Origin: an uncultured Microbacteriaceae bacterium
GTDB taxonomy: Bacteria; Actinomycetota; Actinomycetes; Actinomycetales; Microbacteriaceae
Assembly (NCBI GenBank): GCA_947487835.1
Contig: CANKXX010000001.1
Location: 434,001-498,000 of the forward strand
Reading direction: 5' to 3'
Length of the DNA: 64,000 bases
The position numbers were made by a program, and so were the translations under genes. Below the pieces are notes generated by a model. It worked only from the letters and a program-made list of their open reading frames with translations, did no database searches and was not told where the DNA came from. This document shows, in pieces, positions 8,745 through 16,501 of the stretch (position 1 is its first letter; each line of letters starts with the position of its first letter).

Positions 8745-8966
8745 GGCAGGACAGAATCTGCACGAGGACGCCGTCCGCCGGTTCTCCGGCGGGCACCGCG
8801 GTACCACCCCGCTTGCCGCGGCGCCCTGTCGTCCAGTGCGCCGGGCCGCTTGTTCATTGGCTGTGACGGGCCAGCCCCGTTCGGTTCTACTGCGCACCGT
8901 CCCGCCGGAACGGGATGGCTGCGGTTCTTCCGAAGGCTCCCCGGTGATGGCCGGATCGATGCCTGT
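8745..8966 (-). promoter_or_regulatory. Isoleucine T-box leader (translational type)
   Basis: The minus-strand leader carries the T-box core GGGTGGTACCGCGG (8796-8809), which pairs with the uncharged tRNA acceptor end. Upstream is a short Stem I with an ATC codon at 8946-8948 (context GGCCATCACCGG), the isoleucine specifier. A GC-rich hairpin (CCGCCGG-AGAA-CCGGCGG, 8775-8792) follows the core. No terminator U-run is present and TCCT can pair with AGGA of the ribosome site, so control is probably translational, as known for actinobacterial ileS. A TACACT -10-like box at 8973-8978 fits a start near 8966. Confidence 0.93.
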
Positions 8967-9036
8967 GCCCCCAGTGTAGCGGGCGGCACGACGGGGGGGG
9001 GTGGCCCGTTCACGGGCGTGCACCTAGGCTGCGGCG

Positions 9037-9729
9037 ATGACCGAGATCCTGCCGTCCGGAGAGGTCCTGCTGAGCCTGCCGTTCACGGGCCGGTGGCTCG
9101 TGCAGAACAGCCCGGCCCGGCGGGTGCCGAGCCACGGCACGGACCTGCTCGGCGAGCGGTACGCCATCGACTTCGTCGGCGTCGACCGCCGGGGGCGCAC
9201 GGCCGGGCGGCGGGACTGGCGGACGGCACTCGCGACGGAGCCGGCGGACCGCTTCGTGGCGTTCGGCCGGCCGATCCTCGCCCCCGCGGAGGGCGTCGTC
9301 CTGGTGGCGCACGACGGCGAGCCCGACCACGGGGCGCGACGGTCGCAGCTGGCCCTCGTGCCCTACGTGCTCGGGCAGCGCGGCCGCCTCCGGCAGGGAG
9401 TGCACGCCATTGCCGGGAACCACGTGATCCTGCGCCTGCCCGGCGGCGGCCCCTTCGTCGCGCTCGTCCACCTGCGCGCGGGGTCCCTGCGGGTACGGCC
9501 CGGCGACGCCGTCCGCACGGGACAGCGGCTCGCCGAGTGCGGGAACTCCGGCAACTCGACCCAGCCCCACCTCCACGCGCAGGTCATGGACAGCGCGGAC
9601 CTGTCGGTCGCCCGCGGGGTGCCGATGGCGTTCCGGCGCTACCGTGAGTGGCCGCGCGGCCACGGCGAGGCCGAGGGCAGGGAGTCCGGCATACCCGCCG
9701 AGGGGGCGGTCGTCGAGCCGCTGCCGTAG
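9037..9729 (+). CDS. M23/LytM-fold metallopeptidase-like protein without a signal peptide
   Basis: A 230-residue protein with a LytM-type core. The N-terminal motif SHGTDLLGERYAIDF supplies a likely His and Asp, VALVHLRAGS the central strand, and PHLHAQ the HxH zinc ligands, followed by a short Arg/Pro-rich tail. M23 enzymes normally cut peptidoglycan cross-bridges outside the cell, but no signal peptide or membrane segment is visible here. TAGGCT at 9025-9030 lies exactly 6 nt before ATG 9037, suggesting a leaderless transcript divergent from ileS. Confidence 0.8.
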   Translation: MTEILPSGEVLLSLPFTGRWLVQNSPARRVPSHGTDLLGERYAIDFVGVDRRGRTAGRRDWRTALATEPADRFVAFGRPILAPAEGVVLVAHDGEPDHGARRSQLALVPYVLGQRGRLRQGVHAIAGNHVILRLPGGGPFVALVHLRAGSLRVRPGDAVRTGQRLAECGNSGNSTQPHLHAQVMDSADLSVARGVPMAFRRYREWPRGHGEAEGRESGIPAEGAVVEPLP

Positions 9730-9768
9730 TCCCGCGCCTCGAGCCGGCTCTGCCCGGACGCTGCGGGA

Positions 9769-10404
9769 TCAGCCGCGCTGCGTCCCGCCGTCGGCCCCGA
9801 ATGCGGCGTCGAACCCGGCGCACACCGGTGAGAGGGCGTGGTCCACGTAGTCCCGCAGCGGCCGGCGCCCCACGCCGTCGCCCGCCCAGGCTCCCGCGGC
9901 CGCCGCGACCGCCCCGAGGGCCGCGAACGCGGCCGCCTGCACCCGCGGATCGGCGGCCGGGATGCCGGTGCGGCGCGCGAGGAAGCCGCGGAGCACGGCC
10001 GCCTGCTCCATGAAGCGGCGCAGGCCAGACGACTCCAGCACCTCCCGGGTGCCCATGAGCTCCTGCTGCGTGAGCGCCCAGGGCACCGACTCCGGGCCGA
10101 TCGGCGACACCACCTCCAGGAAGGCGGCCCGCACGGCCGCCATGGCCGGCGTCTCCGCAGCGGCACCGGCCAGGCAGCCGGCCAGCCGCCCGATGTTCCG
10201 GTCGAACGTCGACCAGAGCACGTCGCTCTTGGCGGTGAAGTAGTTGAAGAAGGTGGTGCGGGAGACGCCGGCGCGCTGGGTGATGTCCGCCACCGACGTC
10301 GCGGCGTAGGTGCGCTCGAGGAACAGCTCGGCCGCGGCGTCCTCGAGGTCCGCCCGGGAGGATGCTGTGGGCCGCCCCCGACGGGGCGTTCTGACGTCCG
10401 GCAT
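9769..10404 (-). CDS. TetR/AcrR family repressor
   Basis: A 211-residue regulator. An N-terminal HTH (about 15-60: LEDAAAELFLERTYAATSVA, then ITQRAGVSRTTFFNYF) is followed by a ligand-binding helical domain. The ATG at 10404 was chosen over an upstream ATG at 10461 because the extra residues would read through the palindromic operator. The gene is divergent from a peptide-type ABC importer with the operator at 10444-10458 between them, so it likely represses both itself and the importer. Ligand unknown. Confidence 0.88.
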   Translation of the reverse strand: MPDVRTPRRGRPTASSRADLEDAAAELFLERTYAATSVADITQRAGVSRTTFFNYFTAKSDVLWSTFDRNIGRLAGCLAGAAAETPAMAAVRAAFLEVVSPIGPESVPWALTQQELMGTREVLESSGLRRFMEQAAVLRGFLARRTGIPAADPRVQAAAFAALGAVAAAAGAWAGDGVGRRPLRDYVDHALSPVCAGFDAAFGADGGTQRG

Positions 10405-10443
10405 GGGCGCTCCGCTTCCGTAGGATGGGGTCCGACGGAATAA

Positions 10444-10458
10444 ATGTACCGCGTACAT
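10444..10458. promoter_or_regulatory. Palindromic operator between tetR and the ABC importer
   Basis: ATGTAC-CGC-GTACAT is a perfect 6-bp inverted repeat with a 3-nt centre, in an AT-richer island between the divergent genes. Size and position fit a TetR dimer site. Confidence 0.7.
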
Positions 10459-10523
10459 CAATTGTGTCCTGTAGATCGAAGCCCGGCTCGCACCGGGCCA
10501 TCAGCCCCGACGGAAGAAGACGC

Positions 10524-12185
10524 ATGTTCCGCGCCAGACGTTCTCCAGCCATCCCCGGCGCGGCGGCCGCAGCCGCTCTGCTGCTCCTCGCGGGTTGCTC
10601 CGCGCCCGCTTCCTCCGGCGGCGGCGGCGACGGGGGCGGCGGGGAGCCGATCGAGGGCGGCACCCTCACCTACGCCTCCGGCGATGCCGAGCCCACCTGC
10701 CTCGACCCGCACGTCGGCGGCAACTACCCGCAGGCCCTCGTGAGCACCCAGTACCTCGAGTCCCTGGTGTCCCTCGACGAGGACGGGGAGATCCTGCCCT
10801 GGCTCGCGAGCGACTGGGAGCAGAGCGACGACGGCCTCACCTGGACGTTCACGATCCGCGACGGCGTGACCTTCACGGACGGGACGCCGCTCGACGCGGA
10901 GGCCGTGCGGGCGAACCTCGCCCACGTGCAGGATCCGGAGACGCTGTCCTCGACCGGCTACCTCGCGCTCGGCAAGGTCGCCAACGCGGAGGCCGTCGAC
11001 GCGCGCACGCTGCGACTCACCCTCAGCGCTCCGGACAGCGCGTTGCTCGAGTCCCTCTCGCAGCCGTGGCTGGCCATCCAGTCCCCCGCCGGCATCGCCC
11101 GCGGGATGGACGCGAACTGCGCCGCACCCATCGGCACGGGCCCGTTCGCCGTCGAGTCCTGGGACCGGCAGAGCTCCATCACCCTCGTGCGCAACGACGA
11201 CTACACGTCTCCTCCCGGGGACGCCGCGCACGACGGCCCGGCGTACCTGGAGAGCATCGAGTGGCGCTTCCTGCCCGACTCCGCGTCACGGTACGCGGCG
11301 CTGCAGGCGGGCGAGGTCGACGTCATCGACAACGCCCAGCCGGACACGATCGTGCAGGCCCAGAACGCCGACGGCCTGCAGGAGCTCGACGCGCCCCGCC
11401 CCGGCTCGTCGAACCGCCTCGAGCTCAACTCCGGCAAGCCGCCGTTCGACGACGTGCGGGTGCGCGAGGCGTTCATCCGCTCCGTGAACGTCGACGACGC
11501 GGTGCAGGGTCTCTTCCTCGGCACGGCCGAGCGGTCGTATTCCCCGCTGTCGAGCGTCGAGCCGCTCGCCTACTCGCAGCCGGATCTCTTCGAGTTCGAC
11601 CCGGATGCCGCCGGCGAGCTGCTGGACGCGGCGGGCTGGACCGAGCGTGACTCCGACGGCTACCGCGTGAAGGACGGCGAGCGCCTGTCCCTCCGCCTGC
11701 CGGTGAGCACCAACCAGTCCATCCCCGCCGAGCAGTCGCTGTTCGAGCAGCTCCAGGCAGGCGCGAAGGACGCCGGATTCGAGGTCCTGCTCGACCCGCT
11801 CGACCTCAGCAGCTGGTACGGCGCGCTCGGCGAGAACGACTACAACCTGGTCAGCGCCCCGTACACGAAGGTGGGACCGGACGTGCTGCGGATCCTCTAC
11901 GAGAGCTCCGGCACCACCCCCGCGCCGAGCGGCTACTTCGCGAACCACGCCCAGGTGCGCGACCCCGCGCTCGACGACCTCCTGATCCGCGCGTCGCAGG
12001 TGTCCGACCCCGACGAGCGGGCGGCCCTCTACGAGGAGGCCCAGCGCACGGTGCTCGAGGGGTACTACATCCTTCCGCTCTACGACCAGCAGAACACGTA
12101 CCTGCTGCGGGACGACGTGCAGGGGTTGCGCGCGCTGCCGACCGTCTCCGCGCCGACGCTGTACGACACCTGGCTCGACCGGTGA
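10524..12185 (+). CDS. Peptide/nickel-type ABC transporter substrate-binding lipoprotein
   Basis: A 553-residue family 5 solute-binding protein. The N-terminus has an Arg-rich start, a hydrophobic stretch and a lipobox LLAGC (Cys25), then a Gly/Ser linker, so it is exported and lipid-anchored. The mature part has typical features such as LTYASGDAEPTCLDPHV and LTWTFTIRDGVTFTDGTPLD. GGAAGAAG precedes ATG 10524. It is the first gene of a four-gene importer operon and overlaps the permease gene by 4 nt. The ligand (peptide, sugar or siderophore) cannot be told from sequence. Confidence 0.92.
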   Translation: MFRARRSPAIPGAAAAAALLLLAGCSAPASSGGGGDGGGGEPIEGGTLTYASGDAEPTCLDPHVGGNYPQALVSTQYLESLVSLDEDGEILPWLASDWEQSDDGLTWTFTIRDGVTFTDGTPLDAEAVRANLAHVQDPETLSSTGYLALGKVANAEAVDARTLRLTLSAPDSALLESLSQPWLAIQSPAGIARGMDANCAAPIGTGPFAVESWDRQSSITLVRNDDYTSPPGDAAHDGPAYLESIEWRFLPDSASRYAALQAGEVDVIDNAQPDTIVQAQNADGLQELDAPRPGSSNRLELNSGKPPFDDVRVREAFIRSVNVDDAVQGLFLGTAERSYSPLSSVEPLAYSQPDLFEFDPDAAGELLDAAGWTERDSDGYRVKDGERLSLRLPVSTNQSIPAEQSLFEQLQAGAKDAGFEVLLDPLDLSSWYGALGENDYNLVSAPYTKVGPDVLRILYESSGTTPAPSGYFANHAQVRDPALDDLLIRASQVSDPDERAALYEEAQRTVLEGYYILPLYDQQNTYLLRDDVQGLRALPTVSAPTLYDTWLDR

Positions 12186-13195
12186 GCGGGGCCGGCGCCC
12201 CCGGGGAGGGACGCGCCGCCCCCGTTCCCGGCCGGGCGCGCGCGGGCGACCGCGGGCGGGCCGGTGCCGCGGCCCGCTGGTGGGCGTCCCGGGTCGCCGG
12301 CGCCGTGTTCGTGCTCTGGGCCGTCGCGACGCTCACGTTCTTCGCGATCCGGCTGATCCCCGGCGACCCGGCGGAGGCGATCCTCGGCGGCCCCGGCTCC
12401 CAGGCGTCGGATGAGGCGCTCGCCGTCGTCCGTGCCGAGTACGGGCTCGACCAGCCCATCGCCGTGCAGTACCTCCTCCAGCTCGGCCGCCTGGCCGTCG
12501 GCGACCTCGGCACCTCGTACTCGCTCAGGACCGACGTCGCGGCGCTGCTCGGCGCCCAGCTGCCCGGCACGCTCCTGCTGGCCGTGCTCGCCCTCGCGGT
12601 CGCCTGGCTGCTCGCCCTCGCCCTCGCCACCTGGTCGACGCGGGGCGGACGCGCCTCCGCTGCCGTGGGCTCGGCCCTCGAGGTGGTGGCCGCCGCCCTG
12701 CCGCACTTCTGGATCGCGATCGTGCTCATCCTCGTCTTCAGCACCGGCCTCGGCTGGTTCCCGCCCATCAGCACTCCGGGCGTGGCCGGGCTCGTGCTCC
12801 CCGTCGTGACCCTGGCCATCCCGCTGGCCGGATTCCTCGGCCAGGTGATGCGGGAGTCCCTGCTCGACGCGCTGGAGGCCCCGTTCACGGTGTCGGCCCG
12901 GGCCCGCGGCGAGAGCGAGGCCGGCGTGCGGCTGGTGCACGTCCTGCGGCACGCCGCGCTGCCCGCCGTGAGCCTGTCCGGCTGGGCGTTCGGCTTCCTG
13001 GTCAGCGGCGCGGTCGTGGTGGAGACGATCTTCGCCCGCCCGGGGCTCGGCCGGACGCTGCTGAACGCGGTGACCCTGCGCGACATCCCCCTCGTCCTCG
13101 GCGTCGTCCTCGTGGTCGCGGCCGCCTACATCCTGGTCACGCTGCTCACCGACGCCGCCCAGCGGCTGCTCGACCCGAGGACGCGCGCCGCATGA
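12182..13195 (+). CDS. ABC importer permease (DppB/OppB type)
   Basis: A 337-residue inner-membrane permease. A 35-residue polar leader is followed by the first transmembrane helix with the LTFFAIRLIPGDPAE motif, an external loop, and five further helices. The EAA-loop region (ESLLDALEAPFTVSARARGE) contacts the ATPase. GTG 12182 overlaps the binding-protein stop (GTGA), and the next permease overlaps this gene by 4 nt. It should pair with the DppC-type permease to form the channel. Confidence 0.92.
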   Translation: MSGAGAPGEGRAAPVPGRARAGDRGRAGAAARWWASRVAGAVFVLWAVATLTFFAIRLIPGDPAEAILGGPGSQASDEALAVVRAEYGLDQPIAVQYLLQLGRLAVGDLGTSYSLRTDVAALLGAQLPGTLLLAVLALAVAWLLALALATWSTRGGRASAAVGSALEVVAAALPHFWIAIVLILVFSTGLGWFPPISTPGVAGLVLPVVTLAIPLAGFLGQVMRESLLDALEAPFTVSARARGESEAGVRLVHVLRHAALPAVSLSGWAFGFLVSGAVVVETIFARPGLGRTLLNAVTLRDIPLVLGVVLVVAAAYILVTLLTDAAQRLLDPRTRAA

Positions 13196-14076
13196 GCGAC
13201 CTCGAGGTGTCCGCGCGGCTGGCCCGGGCCGGCTTCGGGCGCCGGCGCGCCGGGACCGGCACGGCGGGCCGCCGCCTGCCCGCCGTCGGGGAGGCGACGG
13301 CCGGGCTCGTGCTGCTCTTCCTCGTCGCGTCCGCGCTTCTGCCGCAGCTGGTCGCACCGGTGGACCCGCTCGCGATCAGCCCGCTCGAGGCCTTCCGGCC
13401 GCCCTCCGCGGCCCACCCGTTCGGCACGGACGAGTCCGGACGGGACATCTTCAGCCGCGTTGTGCACGGCACCGGGCCGTCGCTGCTGCTCGGGATCTCG
13501 GCGACGCTCATCGGCCTGGTCGGCGGCATCGTGCTCGGTACGGCCGCGGGCATGCTCGGCCGCGTCGTCGACTTCGGCGTGAACCGGCTGCTCGAGGTGC
13601 TCTTCGCGTTCCCCGGCCTGCTGCTCGCCCTCTTCTTCATCGTGATCTTCGGGCCCGGCATCGTGACGGCCACCATCGCGGTCGGCGTGTCCACGGCTCC
13701 GGGCTACGCCCGCATCATCCGGGGCCAGTTGCTCACCGTGCGCCGGTCCGCCTACGTCGAGGCCGCGACCGTGCTCGGCCGCAGCCGCTGGCGGGTGCTC
13801 GTGCGGCACATCCTGCCCAACACGCTCGCGCCGCTGTTCGTACTCGGCACCCTCGGCGTCGGTCAGGCGATCGTCTGGGCCGCGTCGCTCAGCTACCTCG
13901 GCCTCGGCGCGGTGCCACCCGCGGCCGAGTGGGGCGCGATGCTCGCGGCGGGGCGCACCTACATCTCGACCGCGTGGTGGCTCACCTTCTTCCCGGGGCT
14001 GTTCATCGTGCTCACCGCGACGGCCACGACGGTCCTCGGCCGGCGGCTGCAGCAGCGCGTGCGGGAGCAGGGGTGA
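13192..14076 (+). CDS. ABC importer permease (DppC/OppC type)
   Basis: A 294-residue partner permease. The N-terminal helix is followed by the family motif HPFGTDESGRDIFSRVVHGT, then five helices; the EAA-loop (RRSAYVEAATVLGRSRWRVL) is the ATPase contact. It starts at ATG 13192 in an ATGA overlap with the DppB-type gene and ends in a GTGA overlap with the ATPase gene, so all four importer genes are translationally chained. Confidence 0.92.
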   Translation: MSDLEVSARLARAGFGRRRAGTGTAGRRLPAVGEATAGLVLLFLVASALLPQLVAPVDPLAISPLEAFRPPSAAHPFGTDESGRDIFSRVVHGTGPSLLLGISATLIGLVGGIVLGTAAGMLGRVVDFGVNRLLEVLFAFPGLLLALFFIVIFGPGIVTATIAVGVSTAPGYARIIRGQLLTVRRSAYVEAATVLGRSRWRVLVRHILPNTLAPLFVLGTLGVGQAIVWAASLSYLGLGAVPPAAEWGAMLAAGRTYISTAWWLTFFPGLFIVLTATATTVLGRRLQQRVREQG

Positions 14077-15770
14077 GCGGCGTGGCCGCGGCCGGCCGGA
14101 CCGAGCCCGTGCTGCACATCGCGAACCTCCGGGTCGCGTTCGGTGGGGCGGCGCCGGTGGTCGACGGGGTCTCGCTCTCCCTCGCCCCGGGCGAGTGCCT
14201 CGCCCTCGTGGGCGAGTCGGGATCCGGCAAGAGCGTCACCGCCCGCACGGTCCTCGGGCTCGCCGGCGAGCGGGCGACCGTCACCGCCGATGCGCTCGAC
14301 CTGCGCGGGCGATCGCTGCTCGACCTGCCCGACCGTGCGTGGCGCGGGATCCGCGGGCGGGAGGTCGGCCTCATCCTGCAGGACGCGCTCGCCTCGCTCG
14401 ACCCGCTGCGGCCGGTCGGCCGGGAGATCGCGGACGCGCTGCGGCTGCACACCTCGTTCGGCCCCCGTCAGCGCGGCGACCGCGTGCTCGACCTGCTGCG
14501 CTCCGTCGGCATGCCCGAGCCGGAACTGCGGGCGCGGCAGCGCAGCGGTGAGCTGTCCGGCGGCCTGCGCCAGCGGGCGCTGATCGCCTCGGCGATCGCT
14601 CTCGATCCGCCGCTGCTGATCGCCGACGAGCCGACCACCGCGCTCGACACCACGGTGCAGGCGCGGATCCTCGACCTGCTCGGCGACCTGCGGGCGGCCG
14701 GGACCGCGATCCTGCTCATCAGCCACGACCTTGCGGTGGTGCGGGGCATCGCCGACCGGGTCGCCGTGATGGCGGAGGGCCGCATCGTCGAGACCGGTCC
14801 GGTGCGGGACGTGCTCGAGCACCCGCGGGAGGAGTACACGAGGCGGCTGGTGCGCGCGGTGCCGGCGGGTAAGGCGCGGGGCGAGCGCCTGTCACCGGAC
14901 CTCCCGTCGATCCCGCAGCCGGCTCCCGGCTCCGCCGAGGCCCACCCGGCCACGCCCCCCAAGGCGGCATCGGGCACGGGATCCGCCGCGGCTCCGGCCG
15001 CTCCCCTGCTCGCCGGCCGCAACCTCACCCGCGCCTTCCGCGGTACTGACGGGGCGCAGCGCGTCGCCGTGCAGGACGCGTCGTTCGAGCTGCGGGCCGG
15101 AGAGACGCTCGGCCTCGTGGGCGAGTCCGGCTCGGGCAAGACGACGCTCGCCCGGCTCGCGCTCGGCCTGCTCGAGCCCGACGCCGGCACCGTCGCGCTC
15201 GACGAACAGCCGTGGAGCCCGCTGCCGGAGCGGGAGCGGCGGACCCGGCGCAGCCTCGTGGGCGCCGTGTACCAGGATCCGCTCGCCTCGTTCGACCCCC
15301 GGCTGAGCGTCGGGCAGATCCTCGCGGACGCGCTGAGCGACGGGCGGCACCGGCGTCCCGCCCGCGTCGCGGGTGGCATCGAGTCCCTGCTTGCGTCGGT
15401 CGGTCTCGCCCCGTCGGTGCTACCGCGCCGTCCGCTGCACCTGTCGGGCGGCCAGCGGCAGCGGGTGGCCATCGCCCGGGCGCTCGCGCCGCGGCCGCGC
15501 GTGCTGATCTGCGACGAGCCCGTGTCGGCCCTGGACGTGTCCGTGCAGGCGCAGGTGCTCGACCTGCTCGACGACCTGCAGCGGCGGCTCGGACTCGCCT
15601 ACCTGTTCATCTCGCACGACCTCGGCGTGATCGGCCACGTCAGCGACCGTGTCGCGGTCATGTCCGAGGGCCGTATCGTCGAGACCGGCCCGACGGCGGA
15701 CGTGCTCGCGGCCCCCCGGCACCCCTTCACCCGCGCGCTGCTCGCGGCCGCGCCGACGCTCGGCGGCTGA
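14073..15770 (+). CDS. Fused dual ABC ATPase of the peptide importer (DppD-DppF type)
   Basis: A 565-residue protein with two complete nucleotide-binding domains. The first (about 10-260) has Walker A GESGSGKS, signature LSGGLRQR and Walker B LLIADEPTTALD. The second (about 315-560) has GESGSGKT, LSGGQRQRVAIARAL and VLICDEPVSALD. A Pro/Ala-rich linker (about 270-310) joins them. One polypeptide therefore supplies both ATPase sites that Dpp/Opp systems often encode as two genes. GTG 14073 overlaps the permease stop. The first signature (GGLRQR) is slightly atypical. Confidence 0.93.
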   Translation: MSGVAAAGRTEPVLHIANLRVAFGGAAPVVDGVSLSLAPGECLALVGESGSGKSVTARTVLGLAGERATVTADALDLRGRSLLDLPDRAWRGIRGREVGLILQDALASLDPLRPVGREIADALRLHTSFGPRQRGDRVLDLLRSVGMPEPELRARQRSGELSGGLRQRALIASAIALDPPLLIADEPTTALDTTVQARILDLLGDLRAAGTAILLISHDLAVVRGIADRVAVMAEGRIVETGPVRDVLEHPREEYTRRLVRAVPAGKARGERLSPDLPSIPQPAPGSAEAHPATPPKAASGTGSAAAPAAPLLAGRNLTRAFRGTDGAQRVAVQDASFELRAGETLGLVGESGSGKTTLARLALGLLEPDAGTVALDEQPWSPLPERERRTRRSLVGAVYQDPLASFDPRLSVGQILADALSDGRHRRPARVAGGIESLLASVGLAPSVLPRRPLHLSGGQRQRVAIARALAPRPRVLICDEPVSALDVSVQAQVLDLLDDLQRRLGLAYLFISHDLGVIGHVSDRVAVMSEGRIVETGPTADVLAAPRHPFTRALLAAAPTLGG

Positions 15771-15808
15771 CGGCACACCGGCTCGCCCGGCTCGCCCGGC
15801 TTCGGAGG

Positions 15809-16354
15809 CTAGACGACGACGGCCTCCGCCGTCAGGTCCGTGATGCGCCGCCGCAGCCCCTCGATGTCGACGGGCTGCGTGGTGTCCACCCGGATGACGG
15901 GGCTGATGCCGAGGGGCTCGGCCCCCGCCGACCACTCCGACCACTTCGCCTCGACGTCGCCGATGATCGAGTGCACCGGCCCGCGCTTGCGGCTCTCGAA
16001 ACGGCTGCGCGCGAGCGTCGGCGGCACCTCGCACCAGATCTCGACCACCGTCTCCACGCCGGCGACCTCGAGGCCGCTCATCGCGAACTCCAGGTCGCGG
16101 GGGCGGAACCACCAGGACTCCGCCACGAAGGCGGGCAGGTCGGCGGCCTGCCGCCAGAGCTCGCGCATCGCCACCGCGCCCACGATGTTGCTGGCGTCAT
16201 GCGGGTTCTGCGCCGCGAGGCGCTCCTTGATCGCGTCGCGGGACAGGCACGGCCAGCCCAGCTCCGCCGCAAGCGCCATGGCGAGGCTCGTCTTCCCCGA
16301 ACCGGGCAGACCGTTGACCAGCACCGCGATGCCGGCCGGAAATCCGTTGTTCAT
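15809..16354 (-). CDS. P-loop AAA/zeta-like small-molecule kinase
   Basis: A 181-residue P-loop NTPase. Walker A is GLPGSGKT near residue 11, followed by the SRDAIKERL segment usual in AAA_33/chloramphenicol-phosphotransferase-like kinases and a basic lid region (RSRFESRKRGP). The substrate is unknown. The ATG at 16354 is preceded by AAGGGGG; an ATG 69 nt upstream gives a low-complexity Arg extension and is less likely. It is divergent from valS. No antitoxin partner is visible, so a zeta-toxin role is not supported. Confidence 0.75.
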   Translation of the reverse strand: MNNGFPAGIAVLVNGLPGSGKTSLAMALAAELGWPCLSRDAIKERLAAQNPHDASNIVGAVAMRELWRQAADLPAFVAESWWFRPRDLEFAMSGLEVAGVETVVEIWCEVPPTLARSRFESRKRGPVHSIIGDVEAKWSEWSAGAEPLGISPVIRVDTTQPVDIEGLRRRITDLTAEAVVV

Positions 16355-16501
16355 GAGCGTGGGCCCCCTTCTTCGTCGCCTGACCGCGTTGTCGGAGCGA
16401 TGCGAATTGCCCTCGTGTCGCATCCGCTAACTTAGAGGGATCCGACATTCAGGCAGTTCTTCACTGACACGCTGCCGCATACATCGAACTGGAGCGACCC
16501 C

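Noticed and set aside
5511-9647. Very long open frame opposite ileS (over 1,300 codons)
   Set aside because: High-GC antisense artefact: Arg/Gly/Ala/Val-rich, no domain motifs, fully overlaps ileS and the T-box.
15809-16354. Zeta-type toxin of a toxin-antitoxin pair
   Set aside because: P-loop kinase fold fits, but no small antitoxin gene adjoins it and it is divergent from valS.
16355-16501. T-box upstream of valS
   Set aside because: The region is short and has no GGTGGTACC core or valine specifier stem.
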